From Hydractinia symbiolongicarpus (Eukaryota > Cnidaria > Hydrozoa > Anthoathecata > Hydractiniidae), in assembly GCF_029227915.1 (NCBI RefSeq), contig NC_079888.1:7249001-7313000 (forward strand): a stretch of DNA of 64,000 nt, read 5' to 3'. The notes under the pieces are model-generated. The model was not told where the DNA came from. It worked only from the letters and a program-made list of their open reading frames with translations, and did not search any database. Of the stretch, positions 10,373 through 23,730 are shown piece after piece. Positions within the stretch are counted from its first letter, which is position 1; each line of letters begins with the position of its first letter. Position numbers and translations under genes: made by a program.

Positions 10373-12223
10373 TCAACTAAACTCTTTGCACCTTAAGAAT
10401 GTTTGACTAACAAGTACTAGGGCACCAAAAACTTTTAAGACCAGAAAAAAGGATATGAAAAAAGAAACTGCACAAAGAAACTGGAAATTGATAAAAATAA
10501 AGAAGAGCTTTCGAAATTCTTTAATGTTGTGTATCAGTTTTTCGCAAGCATAGCAAGTAAAAATAATGCAGCATACCATGTCCTTCACAGATTCTTCCAC
10601 ATTAAAAGAACTTTCCAGTTGGTTCAGCTCCACTTGGTTGTCAATGTCCAAAAAAGTACCCGACTCTCCTATACTTCACCACCACTTAAACTGTTTTCCT
10701 TTTCGGTATGTTTAAAAATGCCCTTGAAAATTTTATTTTGTCTTTTCAAGACTAAGTTCATGCTTCCTAAGCAAAAGAAGAAATAATAATCATTGGTACT
10801 ATCTTTGTTCATACACTTTCGTGAGTTACTTTATGGGAAAAATTTTTGCGAGAATTAATGTCGCGATCTTGCGAATAAAATATTAGCTATTTATTAGTTT
10901 CGCGAGAATTAAATTTGGCGAATGAGAGAACTAAACAAGTTATAGTGTACAGTGTAACTTACGTTCGTGTCGGTCCTTGCGTTCCAATATTTCTCTTATG
11001 TTTTCAGAGAAAAAACACGGAATAAAGAATTAATGCAACTATTCATGGCATAATCAAGAGGGAATTGCCGCAAGTTTTATCAAATATCATAGTGGTGGTA
11101 ATATGGCTATTTTTATGTTCGACATAATCTGATTTAGTGAGAGCAAATTTTAGGTTAAAAATCTGTTTATACACTGTTATAGTATGAGTTTACGTACGAT
11201 TTATGTTTGTGCCACGGTATGGGGATACATCGTTGTCACTGTTGTGGCTGGAGTTTCTAAAATGGTAAATTATTTCAGATTTTTGAAAAAGAAACAAAAA
11301 ACGAGTAAGCTAAATGTTATAACAACACTTACTGCAAACATTCTCCAAGTAAAGCAGCGGCTCCCCCGGCGTTTGATCTTTTTTATATGTGAAATCTATT
11401 AGTTTAAAATTAAAGAACTGGAAAATTCCTTGATTTTAATTTAAACCTGCCTAAATGAGATCCAAACTAGTAATAACAAAAAGAAAAGCGTAGGGAAAAA
11501 ACTGCAACTTACTTTGGTCTTTCTGCCACACTTTTACTCGGGTTACTCTTTTTCGACTTTTCTAGATTTGGTGGGGTTTTTACTGAGAATAGTTATAGGT
11601 CCAAGTTGGACAGTACTCATGCTTGTAATAAGCAAGACAGTGTATTCAGCACCTTCTTCTGGGAGCCTAATCATAATTTTATTTACACCCACCGTCCCTG
11701 TAGACAAGATACTTCAGTTCAGCTTGCTGTATTGTAAACCTTTTTCATCTGAAACAAGACAAAATTTCATAATTGATCAGGTGAAAGTGTTTGCAATTAA
11801 AGAAGATACCGCAATGATCTAAATTAGCTTAAAAGAAGTGCTAATAAATTTTTCCACGCATATAGCTGATTTAAAATTCCTGTTTTTTTTACAAGTATAT
11901 ATAAAATTTAACAATTTTTTTAATATTTTAAATGTTACTCTCGTATCACTGTCACAATATTCATGCTCGAACACCAATAATGCTTGATAAACAATTGATC
12001 CGAGTTAAGGAACAATCTTCAAGACTTAAATTCATATATAGAAGAAAGAGATTGAAAGAAAATCCTTAATCTATTTTGTAATGCATTTTTACTAACCTTT
12101 AGAGACATTATGTTAGCATTAATTTCTTCTGTTTTCAGAAGTATAGGTGGTGGTTGAGAAGGCACGCTTTCCTGCTCTCTTTGGCATACTGAGCAAGATC
12201 TGAATCTAAAACAGAACTAGCAT
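10373..12223 (-). other. Possible small exons, unassigned
   Basis: Two minus-strand segments look exon-like. One near 10570-10660 encodes DIDNQVELNQLESSFNVEE and ends before ATGGTATGC. The other, about 11514-11745, starts after TTGTTTCAG and ends at CCAAAGTAAGT, but it contains stops. No protein family was recognised. They may belong to the transposase remnant upstream on the same strand at 12.2-12.8 kb. Confidence 0.22.
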
Positions 12224-12790
12224 TTAACAAAATTGATAGGATACATGCAAAGCAAAAAAATGTTTGTAAACCTTTGCTTCGATGACACCCTTAAGTACAA
12301 CTGGACCATGGTATAGCAAAATCTGACGATATTCAGTAGCTTTGCAATAACAAAGATCTTGTAATCCTCTTGGCTGGCGATTAAAATTAGATGGCATTTT
12401 TCCACTGTAGCTAACTAACATTTCTGATAAAATATTTGATTGCTGGTGTGAAACACGACAGAGATTTGGCCCTTTCAATAAAAAGTAAGAACACGCTTAA
12501 AGACCCCAAGTAAAACCAGGTGCATATAATCTAAAGAAAAATCATTAACACAATCAAAACCAATATGTGATTAGGGTAATAACCAATATGTAATAATGAG
12601 TACCTTCAAAGATAAATCTAGAAAAGTCATAGTTGGTACGAAAGTAAGCATCATTAAAATCATGAAACCAATTCTGTGTTCCATCCTTACACCTTTAACA
12701 CAACATCGTTCACAAGAATAATAACCAGTGTGACCTATTGTACACTTTAGAAATGATCTGGCTGGAGCATCATAGATTATGGCTTTAAAA
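12224..12790 (-). pseudogene. CACTA/EnSpm-like transposase remnant
   Basis: Minus-strand blocks in the order expected for metazoan CACTA-like transposases: AIIYDAPARSFLKC with GHTGYYSCERC (a Cys-containing motif), then after a frameshift FNDAYFRTNYDF, then DFSLDYMHLVLLGVFKR, then after an in-frame stop MPSNFNRQPRGLQDLC, then KATEYRQILLYHGPVVLKG. The DYMHLV..GV and KATE.R..LLY.GPVVL signatures identify the family, which I recall from sequence memory only. Several frameshifts and stops make it nonfunctional. The N-terminal part and terminal repeats were not found. Confidence 0.72.
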
Positions 12791-15700
12791 ACAAATGTAA
12801 AATGTTGATTTTCAAAATTTTCACCAACACGTGTTATTTATAGCTGCAGGAGTAATTTTTGAAAAAGACCTATAGCTGGCAACAGTGCCTTAACTGAAGC
12901 TCACGGTAGCCATGGTGTCATGTAAGAAGTAAAAGGAATAATATAAGCGAGGCCGTAGATTGATTTGCATTAAGCGTAACTGTGTAAATAATGCTTATAC
13001 AAGGAAGTTCTCAATTGGCTATAGGAAAGTGACTGTAATTTTTTGTTCAATTTCAATTGCATCATATTCCAATCATAGGCACATCTTGAGGCAATAGAGT
13101 TGATGCCGTATAGGACTGTCCTGGGAAGGGAATTACAATACTGGAGTTTCCGAATCTAGTATCACGAGAGTGGAGTTGCTTAGCAGGGGGTGAGAAGTCT
13201 TCAAAGACAATTGGAGTTTTTTGAAGTGGGGCCATAAAATCATTGTTAAATTCATTTATATACAAACGTTAGTGCTTATAGATGCATCTAACTATGAGAT
13301 TTTTTTCAGTGGGGTGTTGTATCTCAATGAAAACTTATTCCAGCTCATTTTCTTTTGTCATTCTTCAATCGTTTCTTTTTTCTGTGTTCATGTCAGAGGA
13401 GATATAACAAGAAAGCCGGGCAGCTATAGAACTGTGGATTTTTTTCTTACATAAATATTTAGAATTTTTGCGACTTCGTGCGACTAAATAAAGGTTATTG
13501 GCTGAGATTCACAGGAGAGGGATAATTATCATGACAGAAAATGCATTTTTTCAACACTATGTACGTATCACATGCCTATTAACAGGAAATACAAGTGAAT
13601 AAAATGTCTTTTCAAAAGTTATTATATATATTAACGGAGTAGACGGATGTATATAATACAGAAGAAGCAGCTTTTTCGGTGTGGAAAAAAACTTGATATT
13701 GGCATCGATGTTCAAACTTCAATAGCATTTAGATGGATATGAATAACACGGAAGAAACAACTTTTTTATTGTCCAAAAAAACTTGATATTGCCATTGAGG
13801 TCCAAAGTTCAGTAGCATTTATCGACGAAGCTAAACGCATACTATATACGTACAACAAAACAAAGTACTCCTAAAAAATTCAAATGTATCAGAAATTTCT
13901 TACCAAAATGGAGAACGTATAGTCTGTTTAAATCATTATTTTTGATAAAACTTTATTTTCTTTATCTGGATCGTCTATATCTGGTTTGCATATTGACACT
14001 ACATTCTCCTTGGCTATGTCCCTGGTGTGGTCACCATGACTTTCGCTAATTTTATTTTTTATGATGTTGGTCCGTAAAACTTCTCGATAATATCGAATTT
14101 TGCTTTGAAGTATCATCCCTGAACACGAATGGGAGGATGCGACTTGAAGAACAGTCCTCTTATGTGCTCGCATTTTTTACTTCTTGCCAGCAATTAGAAC
14201 ATAACGTTTTGGTGTTGAATGATTTAGTGTCAATTGACGTGGCTTTACCTACGTAATCTTTCCTGGCTTAATTCAGCAGTATATCCGTGTTAAACTTTAT
14301 CCCGTTATCCTTAGAGAAGATTAGACAGTGCGATCGGTGGTTTTCACTAATCTTGTTGAAGTCTCCATATAAGGTAAGGGGGATTGATCCTGTGTTATCG
14401 TATACTATTGCGTTTTAGTAATTTAGATCAGCATTATTATGACACACAGTTTAAATGACTGTTAAATTAGCGACAAATTAGCTATAATGTTTACGCGAAC
14501 ATACAGCCCTGATTCATTTAAGATGGTAGTAACTGAATTTATTTGGCATTCAACCTTGCTTTTATTAAACGTCAAATCTGCTTTCTCTACAGAAGAATAA
14601 TCCGTAACCAGGATATCATTATTTGAAAATTTTACTTTCTTTAGAACGCATCACAATGAGCTGGTTTCGATCAAATGCATCAGTTCATGTTTTTCTGGGC
14701 TGAAACATAAACATACCCCACGCTGAACGGTGTCCTCCGTGTGTAACATAAAATCGAAGTACTTCTGCTTTTTCTTAGATACTTTCACCGGCGAAAGGCC
14801 AGATATATATAGTCACTGATAGATTTATATCGAAATAAATATCAGAACGAAATAATATATCGAGCATTGTACCTTGAAAAAATCCTAAAATATTCTTGAT
14901 TGTCGAAAAAAAATACATCCTTTGGCTTACCTTTCACTGTGAGACTTCTTTCAGGTGTTGAAGGTAATTCTAGAACGAAATACAAATGTGCAAATACACA
15001 AGATATCTGACATCTGATGAGGAAAACACTGTAAAATAATAAGGTATATCATGAACAAAAGCCTTCCATAGATTATTTAGTGGGAACAATCCCTCAAATT
15101 GAGGAAGGACACTCTGCTAACAGAAAAATAAATTCTGAAACAATATTCTGTCGGAAAAGGATTTCTCCTGTTATTCAAGGCAGTATGACTAAGAGTAATA
15201 AGAATACTCACTTGAGGACGATGCCATTTTTTCTCAATAACTTTTCTCTCGGTCTAAGTACATAAATAACTTAAATACACAAAAAGTTTAATAAAATATT
15301 TTCTTACACTAAACATTTGCATTTACTAAGAATAACTAATGAAAACAATGTCTGGAAAATCTAGAACATCTAGCGGGTGTCATGCCTGAACATAACACAC
15401 ATATGGATAGAATTTTATGGAAGGAACATAATTGTCAGTCATCTTATATATTAATTCCTTTGCGTGAGTAAAACACGGAAATCACGGGTCACTTTCTTAT
15501 GACGTGGCTGTACGTTTTTCATAGAAATCGCATATAAGGTGTAAATATGTAACCCGCAGCTAATAACGATATATATGAAATTCTCCTCATAAAACGGAAA
15601 ATTTGTGTTTACGAAAAAGATGGCTGTTCTTTTTGAGTATTCTCTAATCTTATATTCAAAATAAATCTTTAAAAACCATTTGAAGAAGAGCATGGTTTTA

Positions 15701-16863
15701 TAAATTAATCATAGCAAGGTTCTGTAAGGTTTTTTTTTTTTTTTTTTGCAGTTTTGATGATATTATTGATGCCAGACATGTTTTATAGCTAGCATCATAA
15801 AAAGCCAACCACCATCAGCTAGCCAGGAATTTATATATATGTAGCCATGTTTTTTATACCTAGCTAAGTTTCCAGTTTAAGTGACCAGCTATTAGCTGCT
15901 GTAGCTAGATAACCTAAAGATTCCCAGTATACCTATCTAACCTGTGAATTTTATGTTGCTTTTACATGTAGCTAGGTACTGTAGGGTATCTTAGTGGTCT
16001 TTGGTGGAATATGGCTGTAACTTATTTGACTTGACCTTTTAAGCCTAAATAAGAAGATATAGGAAGCTACAACACCTAAACGTTATTATGAAGCACTGGG
16101 AGGGTTTTTACGTAGAAAATTAAAATTAATTTTTTTTCCTGCTTCTCATTATGCCCCTGAAAGGCAAAAATTCGAGAATTTCAACTTCGGGAACAATGTG
16201 ATATCTAAAAATCCGCAAAATCTGTGCCTTTTTCTACTATATCTCCTAAACTTTGATGTTGGTTTCGTTAAATCTGATGTTTAGGAAGCACTTAGTGGTG
16301 TTACTTTCTACAAAAGCTTTTACGAAGATTTAGAAATAGATATAGAAAAGTTATTTATTTCAATTTCGGGAACATTTATACTGTTATAGTTGTACCACAC
16401 CGACATTGACTACTCTACCACTCATGCGAGTCTGTTACCATTATATTTTTATATGCACTTCTACCACTGTAGTGAGTAGTACCTATACTTATGACTAAGG
16501 CTATATGACTCAAGTCTAATCCCTGAAAAGTGTAGATTTGATAATCCTGAATTAACAAGTCCTAAGTCAATTTCGGCAAATTCTACACAAGGCACAACTT
16601 TCTGACCTTTTTGTAATAAGATTTCGATAAATCCTTATTTAGTGACAGCTACATTAAATACCATCTTTCGCTTAGACATACACCAGTGCATTGCATGCAT
16701 GAAGCGATTCTCCAATTTATACTTTTTTATGCAGAGGGAGGTTACATTTTGCCTTAGTTTTTTTCTGAGTGCGAATAATTCAAGTACTTTCTCAATTTTG
16801 AATTTTTTTTACGGTAATTCTACGGAAATTCTAAATCTTAATAGTAGTATAAAAATTTAAAAA
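12791..16863. other. Long stretch without recognisable genes
   Basis: AT-rich sequence. Two sentences of near-duplicate text (about 13640-13715 and 13735-13815, sharing ACTTGATATTG and AGTAGCATTTA-like words) suggest a short local duplication. A 17-base T run sits at 15731. The motif CAATTTCGGGAACA occurs near 16361 and recurs in the palindromic repeats at 21.3 kb. The 81-codon frame at 13928-14173 (minus) has no recognised domain. Confidence 0.45.
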
Positions 16864-19638
16864 TCACACCTGCACCTCCTTCTTTATTATGTGACGTATT
16901 TCGTCCCGCAAAACTATTTCAGAAAAATTTCTAAACCGTTTACTTAGACTAATCTTTTCCCTGACGATTGCTATTGTAATTTTTTCCCGCCTGATCTCTT
17001 CACCAAAGTGTTTAGTAATTTCTTTAACAATGTCGTCGACACGGTCGTCCACATGATCATCTTGAGGAAAGACTGTGTGAAGTGACGCACTAGTTTCAGC
17101 TGCATTTTTTGATTTTTCCTGCAAGTAATAAATTTTTTTTGCGGTTTCTTTAGAGTGACACATCAAGTGGGTAAGATTTCCTCGCATCTTTGTTTTCATG
17201 CGCTTACAAACCGCTGACTTACGGACTAAGGTTGCGGAAATGCCAGGTCGTTTGGGAATGTCCCACAGCTTTTCCCCAGAACGAATTGATCTGGGCGGTA
17301 ACCATGGATGACGACATCTTTTTCCCACTCCTACCCACAAATCGTCATCGTCATCAATGGAGGCGATACCATCCAATTTGTTCCTAATCTTTTCGACATA
17401 GACCAGAGTATCTTTATAAAGCTGTGGTGTGAATACAATAACAGCAGGCCCAGCAGTAAGAACAGCCACTACATAACGGTTGTTTTCATTCTTGTAATGG
17501 CCTTCTTGAATTGTTTTAGCGTCATGTTTGCTAAGGCCCCAGTTCTTCATGCATTGTCCAAGCAAAGATTCATTAGAATATAGTCGCGGACATTGGTAAA
17601 CTGTTTCAAACAAGGTAATAATTCTTTGCATTTAAATGATTTTACCACTTTTCGGCAGTACTGGATGACTTTAGATTCGTCCAGTTTTCTGACTTCTTCA
17701 CTAGTAAACAATTGGCTAAGCTGCTTTATGTCACGTTTCCAACGATTTTTTTTTTGTTGCTTTTTTTCTGTAGACTGAAATTCAGTATTCGCACATTATA
17801 ACAAAAGAAGGTATCTTATCTTGATATTTGCCATACTGTTGCTTGCTTAACAGAAATTTATAAAAAAAGCGGACAGAGTGGATATAGCTCTTCACTGTTC
17901 CAGCCTTTCTTCTGATGTCCAAACCAACTAGCCATTTATCCCTGGTGCCTTTGTCTTCGGTTCCATCATTATCTAATAAAGAAAAAAGAGATTGCAAAAA
18001 TTACTATATAAAAGCAGATTTACACTTTCATCATTGAAAAAAAGACAATACTCGGGCAAAAGTGAATATGATAATTGTCAACTACTAGCTAGCAACTATT
18101 TTTTAGACGGTATTTTTTCTTTATATTCAAAAACTTCCTGAACATACGCATTGGTAATTTCTAATTTTCGTCTCAATAATTTTTTTTTTCTTATTTGAAA
18201 GTAAGTAGAAATGCTTTGAATCGCATTTGAAAATATTATCAGGCGTACAAATTACTGATCAGGGAGTAATGTAAAAACGAATCTTAAAAGACGGTGTCCC
18301 CTCCATATTGCGTAATGTATATTAAAAAACTTTAGAAAGTGGAATAAATTGAGTAAAAATTTTAAAGAGTGTAGCAAAAATAAACCGTAGAACTCATTGC
18401 TTTTAAAATTAATTAAATTTGTTGTGGTTATCACGCCTGAGACTTTTATAGTTTTCCTTTTTTCTCAAGAGATTTTATTTGTGTTATCTTTGTTGTTCTA
18501 TTAATATTCTGCAATAAGAGATACCAAAATTATGCACCACTAAGATTCAATTTTTATCTACAAACATTGTTTTAGCGAATTAAATATTACCGTCAAATTC
18601 ATTTTTATTTGGAAGTGGAATTAATATTCCTACGCTATCACATTTATTTTCTAAAAAGAAAAAGGATAAATTGTAAACACTAGCTTATTAATATTTTTTC
18701 TATTGTTCTTATAATCAATTTCAGACCTTAATTCTTGACGTTATGGCTATGAACTCTGATAAAAATGATTAGCTTCAACATCATTTGCGCTACCAGATGG
18801 GATAACTTCGTTTTGTACCACAGTAGCCTCGTTTTCACATTTCTTTTCTAAAAAGTAATATCTATAATTTCATTTCACAACAGAAGCACCATATGGCAAG
18901 AAGATGAAGGCAGCCACAATTAATTGTGTACAACGCATAAAATAAGGAGTTTATATACCTTTGTGTTCTTTTGCTGGTCTGTCAATGTCATTGTGTGGTA
19001 CAAGAAAATCAATTTCTGAATTCTGTTCTTCTTCGACATCTATGAAAATTCAAAATGTACAAAGTATTTTTACTTAAAAGACCTGTATTGTGACAGTAAA
19101 AGCCCTAACCTTGTAGTGACTAATTATAAATTAGAATTATAAATTATATAAAAAAGGTTCTATTGCTACCCCTTTCTTCGTTCGAGCTTTTCTACTTTTG
19201 CGGCGAACCAGTCTTCATTGCTCGTGCTGTCAGAATCCATTAATAAGTATTTTTTCCGCTTTAAGTATTGTGACCCGCCTTTTTTGTTGATCCTTTTAAC
19301 CATTTCACATTCAACTTTGTCTTCGTCGCTTTCTTCGCTTTTACTTTACTTGTCTCTGGCTCATTTGGTTCCACATAAATCTCGGCAAACATCATCGATA
19401 AATTGCATGATCAGTGATTTTGTGTGTGCTGTTTAAATGATTGTGATTCTGTGCAACTACTTTTGCACAGGCGGAAACTGGCTATACTTTTCCGGGATGT
19501 TTTCGTTTAATTGCTTTTCTGTTGAGATGCGATTGTCCAATTTATTTCATCCATGTTGTGAGCTTTTATTACATGCTGTTTCAAATTTGTCTTTAATTGA
19601 CCGCAGATTGGGCACTTTAAGGTTTTGCTGGTGACCAT
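16864..19638 (-). pseudogene. Zinc-finger plus tyrosine-recombinase-like gene, decayed
   Basis: Read on the minus strand. The start is at 19638, with a C2H2-like finger LKCPICGQLKTNLKQHVIKAH, then an in-frame stop and a second Cys/His cluster. A basic linker follows, then three short exon-like blocks bounded by TTTTAG/CATAG acceptors and GTAATA/GTATAT donors (about 18960-19039, 18770-18850, 18590-18655). Next is AGTVKSYIHSVRFFYKFLL (17782-17997), like the N-terminal SAM-like domain of tyrosine recombinases. Then come QFTNVRDYILMNLCLDNA, a stop and RTGALANMT (box I with catalytic Arg), GPAVIVFTP, and finally LTHLMCHSKETAKKIYYLQEK with the box III His and candidate Tyr. Frameshifts and stops at about 17560 and 17490 break the recombinase core. 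This looks like a Crypton/DIRS-type or domesticated recombinase relative; the family call is from memory. Confidence 0.6.
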
Positions 19639-21264
19639 TTTTTTTAGCCAATTTCAAAAAAACTAGGATATAGAAAAAGAAGAATAACAGAGGGATCGAG
19701 ATGTTATTTCCCTCCTGAGCTTTCGCGGAATTTCCTACACGCATTGTTTCGCAAAAATCTTCTAACAATTGTTCTTCCTGTAAAACAAAAGTTAATTTTT
19801 AAATATAGAAAGCAATTTAATTAAAACAGAAGGAAATTTATTCAACATTTGCCTAATAAAATATGTTGGAAAGTTAATGACTCTTTTACTTCTGTTCATT
19901 TTTATTTAATGAATGTCACTAATTTGATCAAAGAAAGAAGCGAGCTTAGATATTTTAGTTGATGATAATTATTCTATCCACCGTACTATGGTTAACACAG
20001 GCCTATCATAGCTACAATCGTGCAAAGTGAGGGGAACTTGGTATGTAAAGCTGTTGTATGGTTGGTGCATAATGTAAGCCGCTAAATGCTAACATCGCGA
20101 ACAGAATTCTGTCAGGGTTCATAGAAGGGTGCTAACGTGTTGGAATGTTAGAATGTCCTAAGAGTATTTCAAAAAACATTCTATTTCATTGTTAAAAATA
20201 ATTTAGACGTATTATGTTTCAATGCTTGTATTTTGATGAGAAGTACATAAGTATAATAGCTGTAAATTATTACCAGCGCTTTTTGTTCTTTTCACATCTT
20301 TCTGACAAACACAAAAAATGCTTTTTTTGTGAACATTGGTATTAATAATGTAAAAGTACGAGTAATACAAGTAAAGTTTCCAACGATAACGTCGACGTGA
20401 TATCATTGCAGGAGGACGATTACTTTTATTGTAATGACCTCCTACTCCAGGATAAAAACCACCGTACTTTTTAATAGCCGAACTAGAGGCTCCTATGCTT
20501 TTTTCGGTTGGGAAAACCTTTAAGATTGCTACTCAATGACGACACAAGAAATTACTAACGTAAATTCTTATTTAACAATGTTTAGGTGGTGTCTTGTTTC
20601 GTCGAGTTAGACGTAGTATATAAAGGAGAGAAAACAATTGTTAAGTACTGAAGTTAACGATAACAGGTTGTTGCGAGAGAGAAAGAACGGTATTTAACTG
20701 TTAAATATATATTAAACGCGCTTCAAACAGCGCATGCGCGTAATTTACGCACTAATTGCAGTGCAGAATCCGAAAAGAAATTTACAGGCGTACAATCATT
20801 TTTGCCACAAACCTTGTCCTACAAAATGTTAAAAAAATATATTTCGAAGAAACTAATAAAAAAGGCTTAAATAATTTGCTAATAAAATTAAAAATACCTG
20901 TTGATTGATACCAGCGCTTTCGAATATACAATGGATATTTTAAATAAAGAAAAATAACTACAAATACAAGAATACAACAACATATGTAACTAGCAGGTGA
21001 CAAATAATAGTATAATTGGCCTAATTAAAGAAGAAAAAAGTTAAGCAAAATTTGATGAAAAAGTGTGTGCCTATAAGAAAAAATACTAAATAAGTATTAT
21101 GCACATATTTTACCTAAGAAAAAGGACGGGTTTCTCCCATTATACAACCCTTCGTTTAATTTGAGGTGTAACTGGGTAAAATATCCACACTAGAAAAACA
21201 ATTACCTGCTAAAAGTACTTGTTATGACGTAGATGGGACTGCAGATTCAACCACCAAGACCTCG
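19639..21264. other. No recognised gene
   Basis: AT-rich intergenic sequence. Short open frames on both strands carry no family motif. Confidence 0.45.
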
Positions 21265-21480
21265 TTTTGAATGCAGGGAACACCTCGTTTAAAATCGGGA
21301 ACATAGGGAACAACTCATTTTAAAATCGGGAACACGGGGAACAGTTCGTTTCAATTTAGGGAACATGTTCCCGAAATTGAAATGTTCTTGTTTCAATTTA
21401 GGGAACAACGGGAACAAAAATTTTAATTTAGGGAACATGTTCCCGAAATTAAAATATTATATTTCAATTCCGGTAACATA
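21265..21480. repeat. GGGAACA repeat block with two perfect-core palindromes
   Basis: Repeated AATCGGGAACA and AATTTAGGGAACA words. Two copies (21353-21378 and 21425-21450) are extended palindromes built around GGGAACATGTTCCC with AATTT/AAATT flanks. They could extrude hairpins. The block directly precedes the (TTTA)n array. Confidence 0.8.
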
Positions 21481-21487
21481 AATATTG

Positions 21488-21825
<338 letters not shown>

Positions 21826-21876
21826 GAAATAAATTCATTTGTAAATATTACAATAAAGTGCATACATATATATAAT

Positions 21877-22265
21877 AAAACAATATTTTAATCCAAAACG
21901 CAAAAAAAAAAACAGTTTGCAACCATTATATATATACACACCTTGCAAGCTTTGTTTTTCTATATTTTGTATAAACTATTACCGGGGAGGACTCTGTGCA
22001 ATATACCGAAATGACTGATCCTTCTCGATTTAAATTTGATGTGTTCCCGTAGTTTTTTCAAATTGTGTGTAAGATTTAATGGGTGACAAGATACAAAATG
22101 TCAAAAAAACTGATTTTTTTGAATCAGAAGCACTCCCTACAACCATTCTTTTTTTTTACAGTTTGTGAAGCTTTTGTGGGGAAAGAGTGTATGCAGTATC
22201 ATCAAAATAACTGATTTTGGTTGCAAACTGTTTTTCTTTGGCGTTTTGGATTAAAATATTGTTTT
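21877..22265. repeat. 48-bp inverted repeat enclosing 0.3 kb
   Basis: 21877-21924 (AAAACAATATTTTAATCCAA...) is nearly the exact reverse complement of 22219-22265. The enclosed and following sequence to about 22720 contains degenerate repeats of CTTTTGTGGGRRA...TATGC...CCAAAATAA, consistent with an old tandem repeat. Confidence 0.75.
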
Positions 22266-23298
22266 AGAGGGCATATGCGGTAAATATGTGTACCAAAATA
22301 ATTAAATTTTGCAAACTTTAATTTTTTACATTTTGATTAAACTTTTGTGGGAGACCGTATGCGAAGGACCAAAATAAGAGATTTTAGTATTATTTAGAAT
22401 TTGTATTTTGTGTTGCAAATTTGGTGCAAACATTGACATAAAATGAACTTATAGATTGATTGCTGTTGTTTAACATGCCTCATTATGACTTTTATATATA
22501 TTTTATGAAAACATTTGTTGCAGAATACTATGTGAGATTTATAATTTTGTTTACTTTATTGATGGTAAAACAGCATGCAAGTTGCTAAAAGGAGTGATTT
22601 TTATTTTTTTATTTCAGGTTTAAACACCTTTTTTTTGGTTGACATTTTCTCTAAAGTTTAGTGAGGAAGGACCGTATTTAATATTTCAAAAAACGTTTTA
22701 TTGCATTGTAATTTATCCTTGCAATCCCTTTTTAACACCTTAGATAAAAATTTCTACTTGGGCACAAATTATTGTTTATTCTTCACATTTTGTGTCAACC
22801 TCTGGCAGGGTTTGCAATAAACTAACTGATTTTAACATATACAATGAGAAAGATTTGTCTTTGACATTGATCAGCTTTTTTGTATGTGATGTTTTGAGTG
22901 ATTTAAATTTTATGGGTGAGATATATTTTGAAATGCTTTTGAAAATTTCTTTCCGAATAATTTTCGCCTTTTTCAGATGGCCAGAACAGTAATTTTAGTA
23001 GATTTAGATTTTAAATGTCACATATGTACTGCAGTTGTTGGACACCTTTAATTTTTTTTGGTCATTTATATAATAATGCAGATGTAAGATGCGCACTGCT
23101 GTATTGTTTGTTTTTTAATGGACGTATATCTGCTACACAAATTAAATGAGAATACAGTGGATTTTGCCACGGGAAACAGGTAGTATGACATTAGTCACGC
23201 GGGGTAACACTTTTATTTGTGAATTTAAATCTGAGCAATAAGTAGCGCATGAGACAGTGCGCCATTTACTCACTGAACATGCGGGACATAATATTTTA
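22266..23298. other. Degenerate repeats, no gene
   Basis: T-rich sequence with decayed repeats related to those at 21.95-22.26 kb in its first half. The 66-codon frame at 22792-22992 shows no domain. Confidence 0.4.
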
Positions 23299-23730
23299 TA
23301 TATTTTTTGTGTTTCTGTTTTAGGATCAGAATTTATTTTAAAACGATGTTTTGGGACATAAATAAGGTACACAAAGATAATTTATTTAAACAAATATTAA
23401 TTTGTATCGATGCATAATACGTAGAATTCTTCTTAAGTTAACTGAGCACATAGGGGACAATTCATGAATATTTTTTAAGATGGCAAAATGTTGTATCACG
23501 CCGTCATTAATATTGAGATATATTTTTTGTGTTTCTGTTTTAGGATCAGAATTTATTTTAAAACGATGTTTTGGGACATAAATAAGGTACACAAGATAAT
23601 TTATTTAAACAAATATTAATTTGTATCGATGCATAATACTTAGAATTCTTCTTAAGTTAACTGAGCACATGGGGGGACAATTCATGAATATTTTTCAAGA
23701 TGGCAAAATGTTGTATCACGGCTTCATTAG
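23299..23730. repeat. 220-bp tandem duplication (two copies)
   Basis: 23299-23518 is repeated at 23519-23730 with a few differences, for example CACAAAG against CACAAG and CATAGGGG against CATGGGGGG. Both copies contain the same short minus-strand frame beginning MYLIYVPKHRFKINSD. The copies are close enough that the duplication is recent. Confidence 0.93.
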
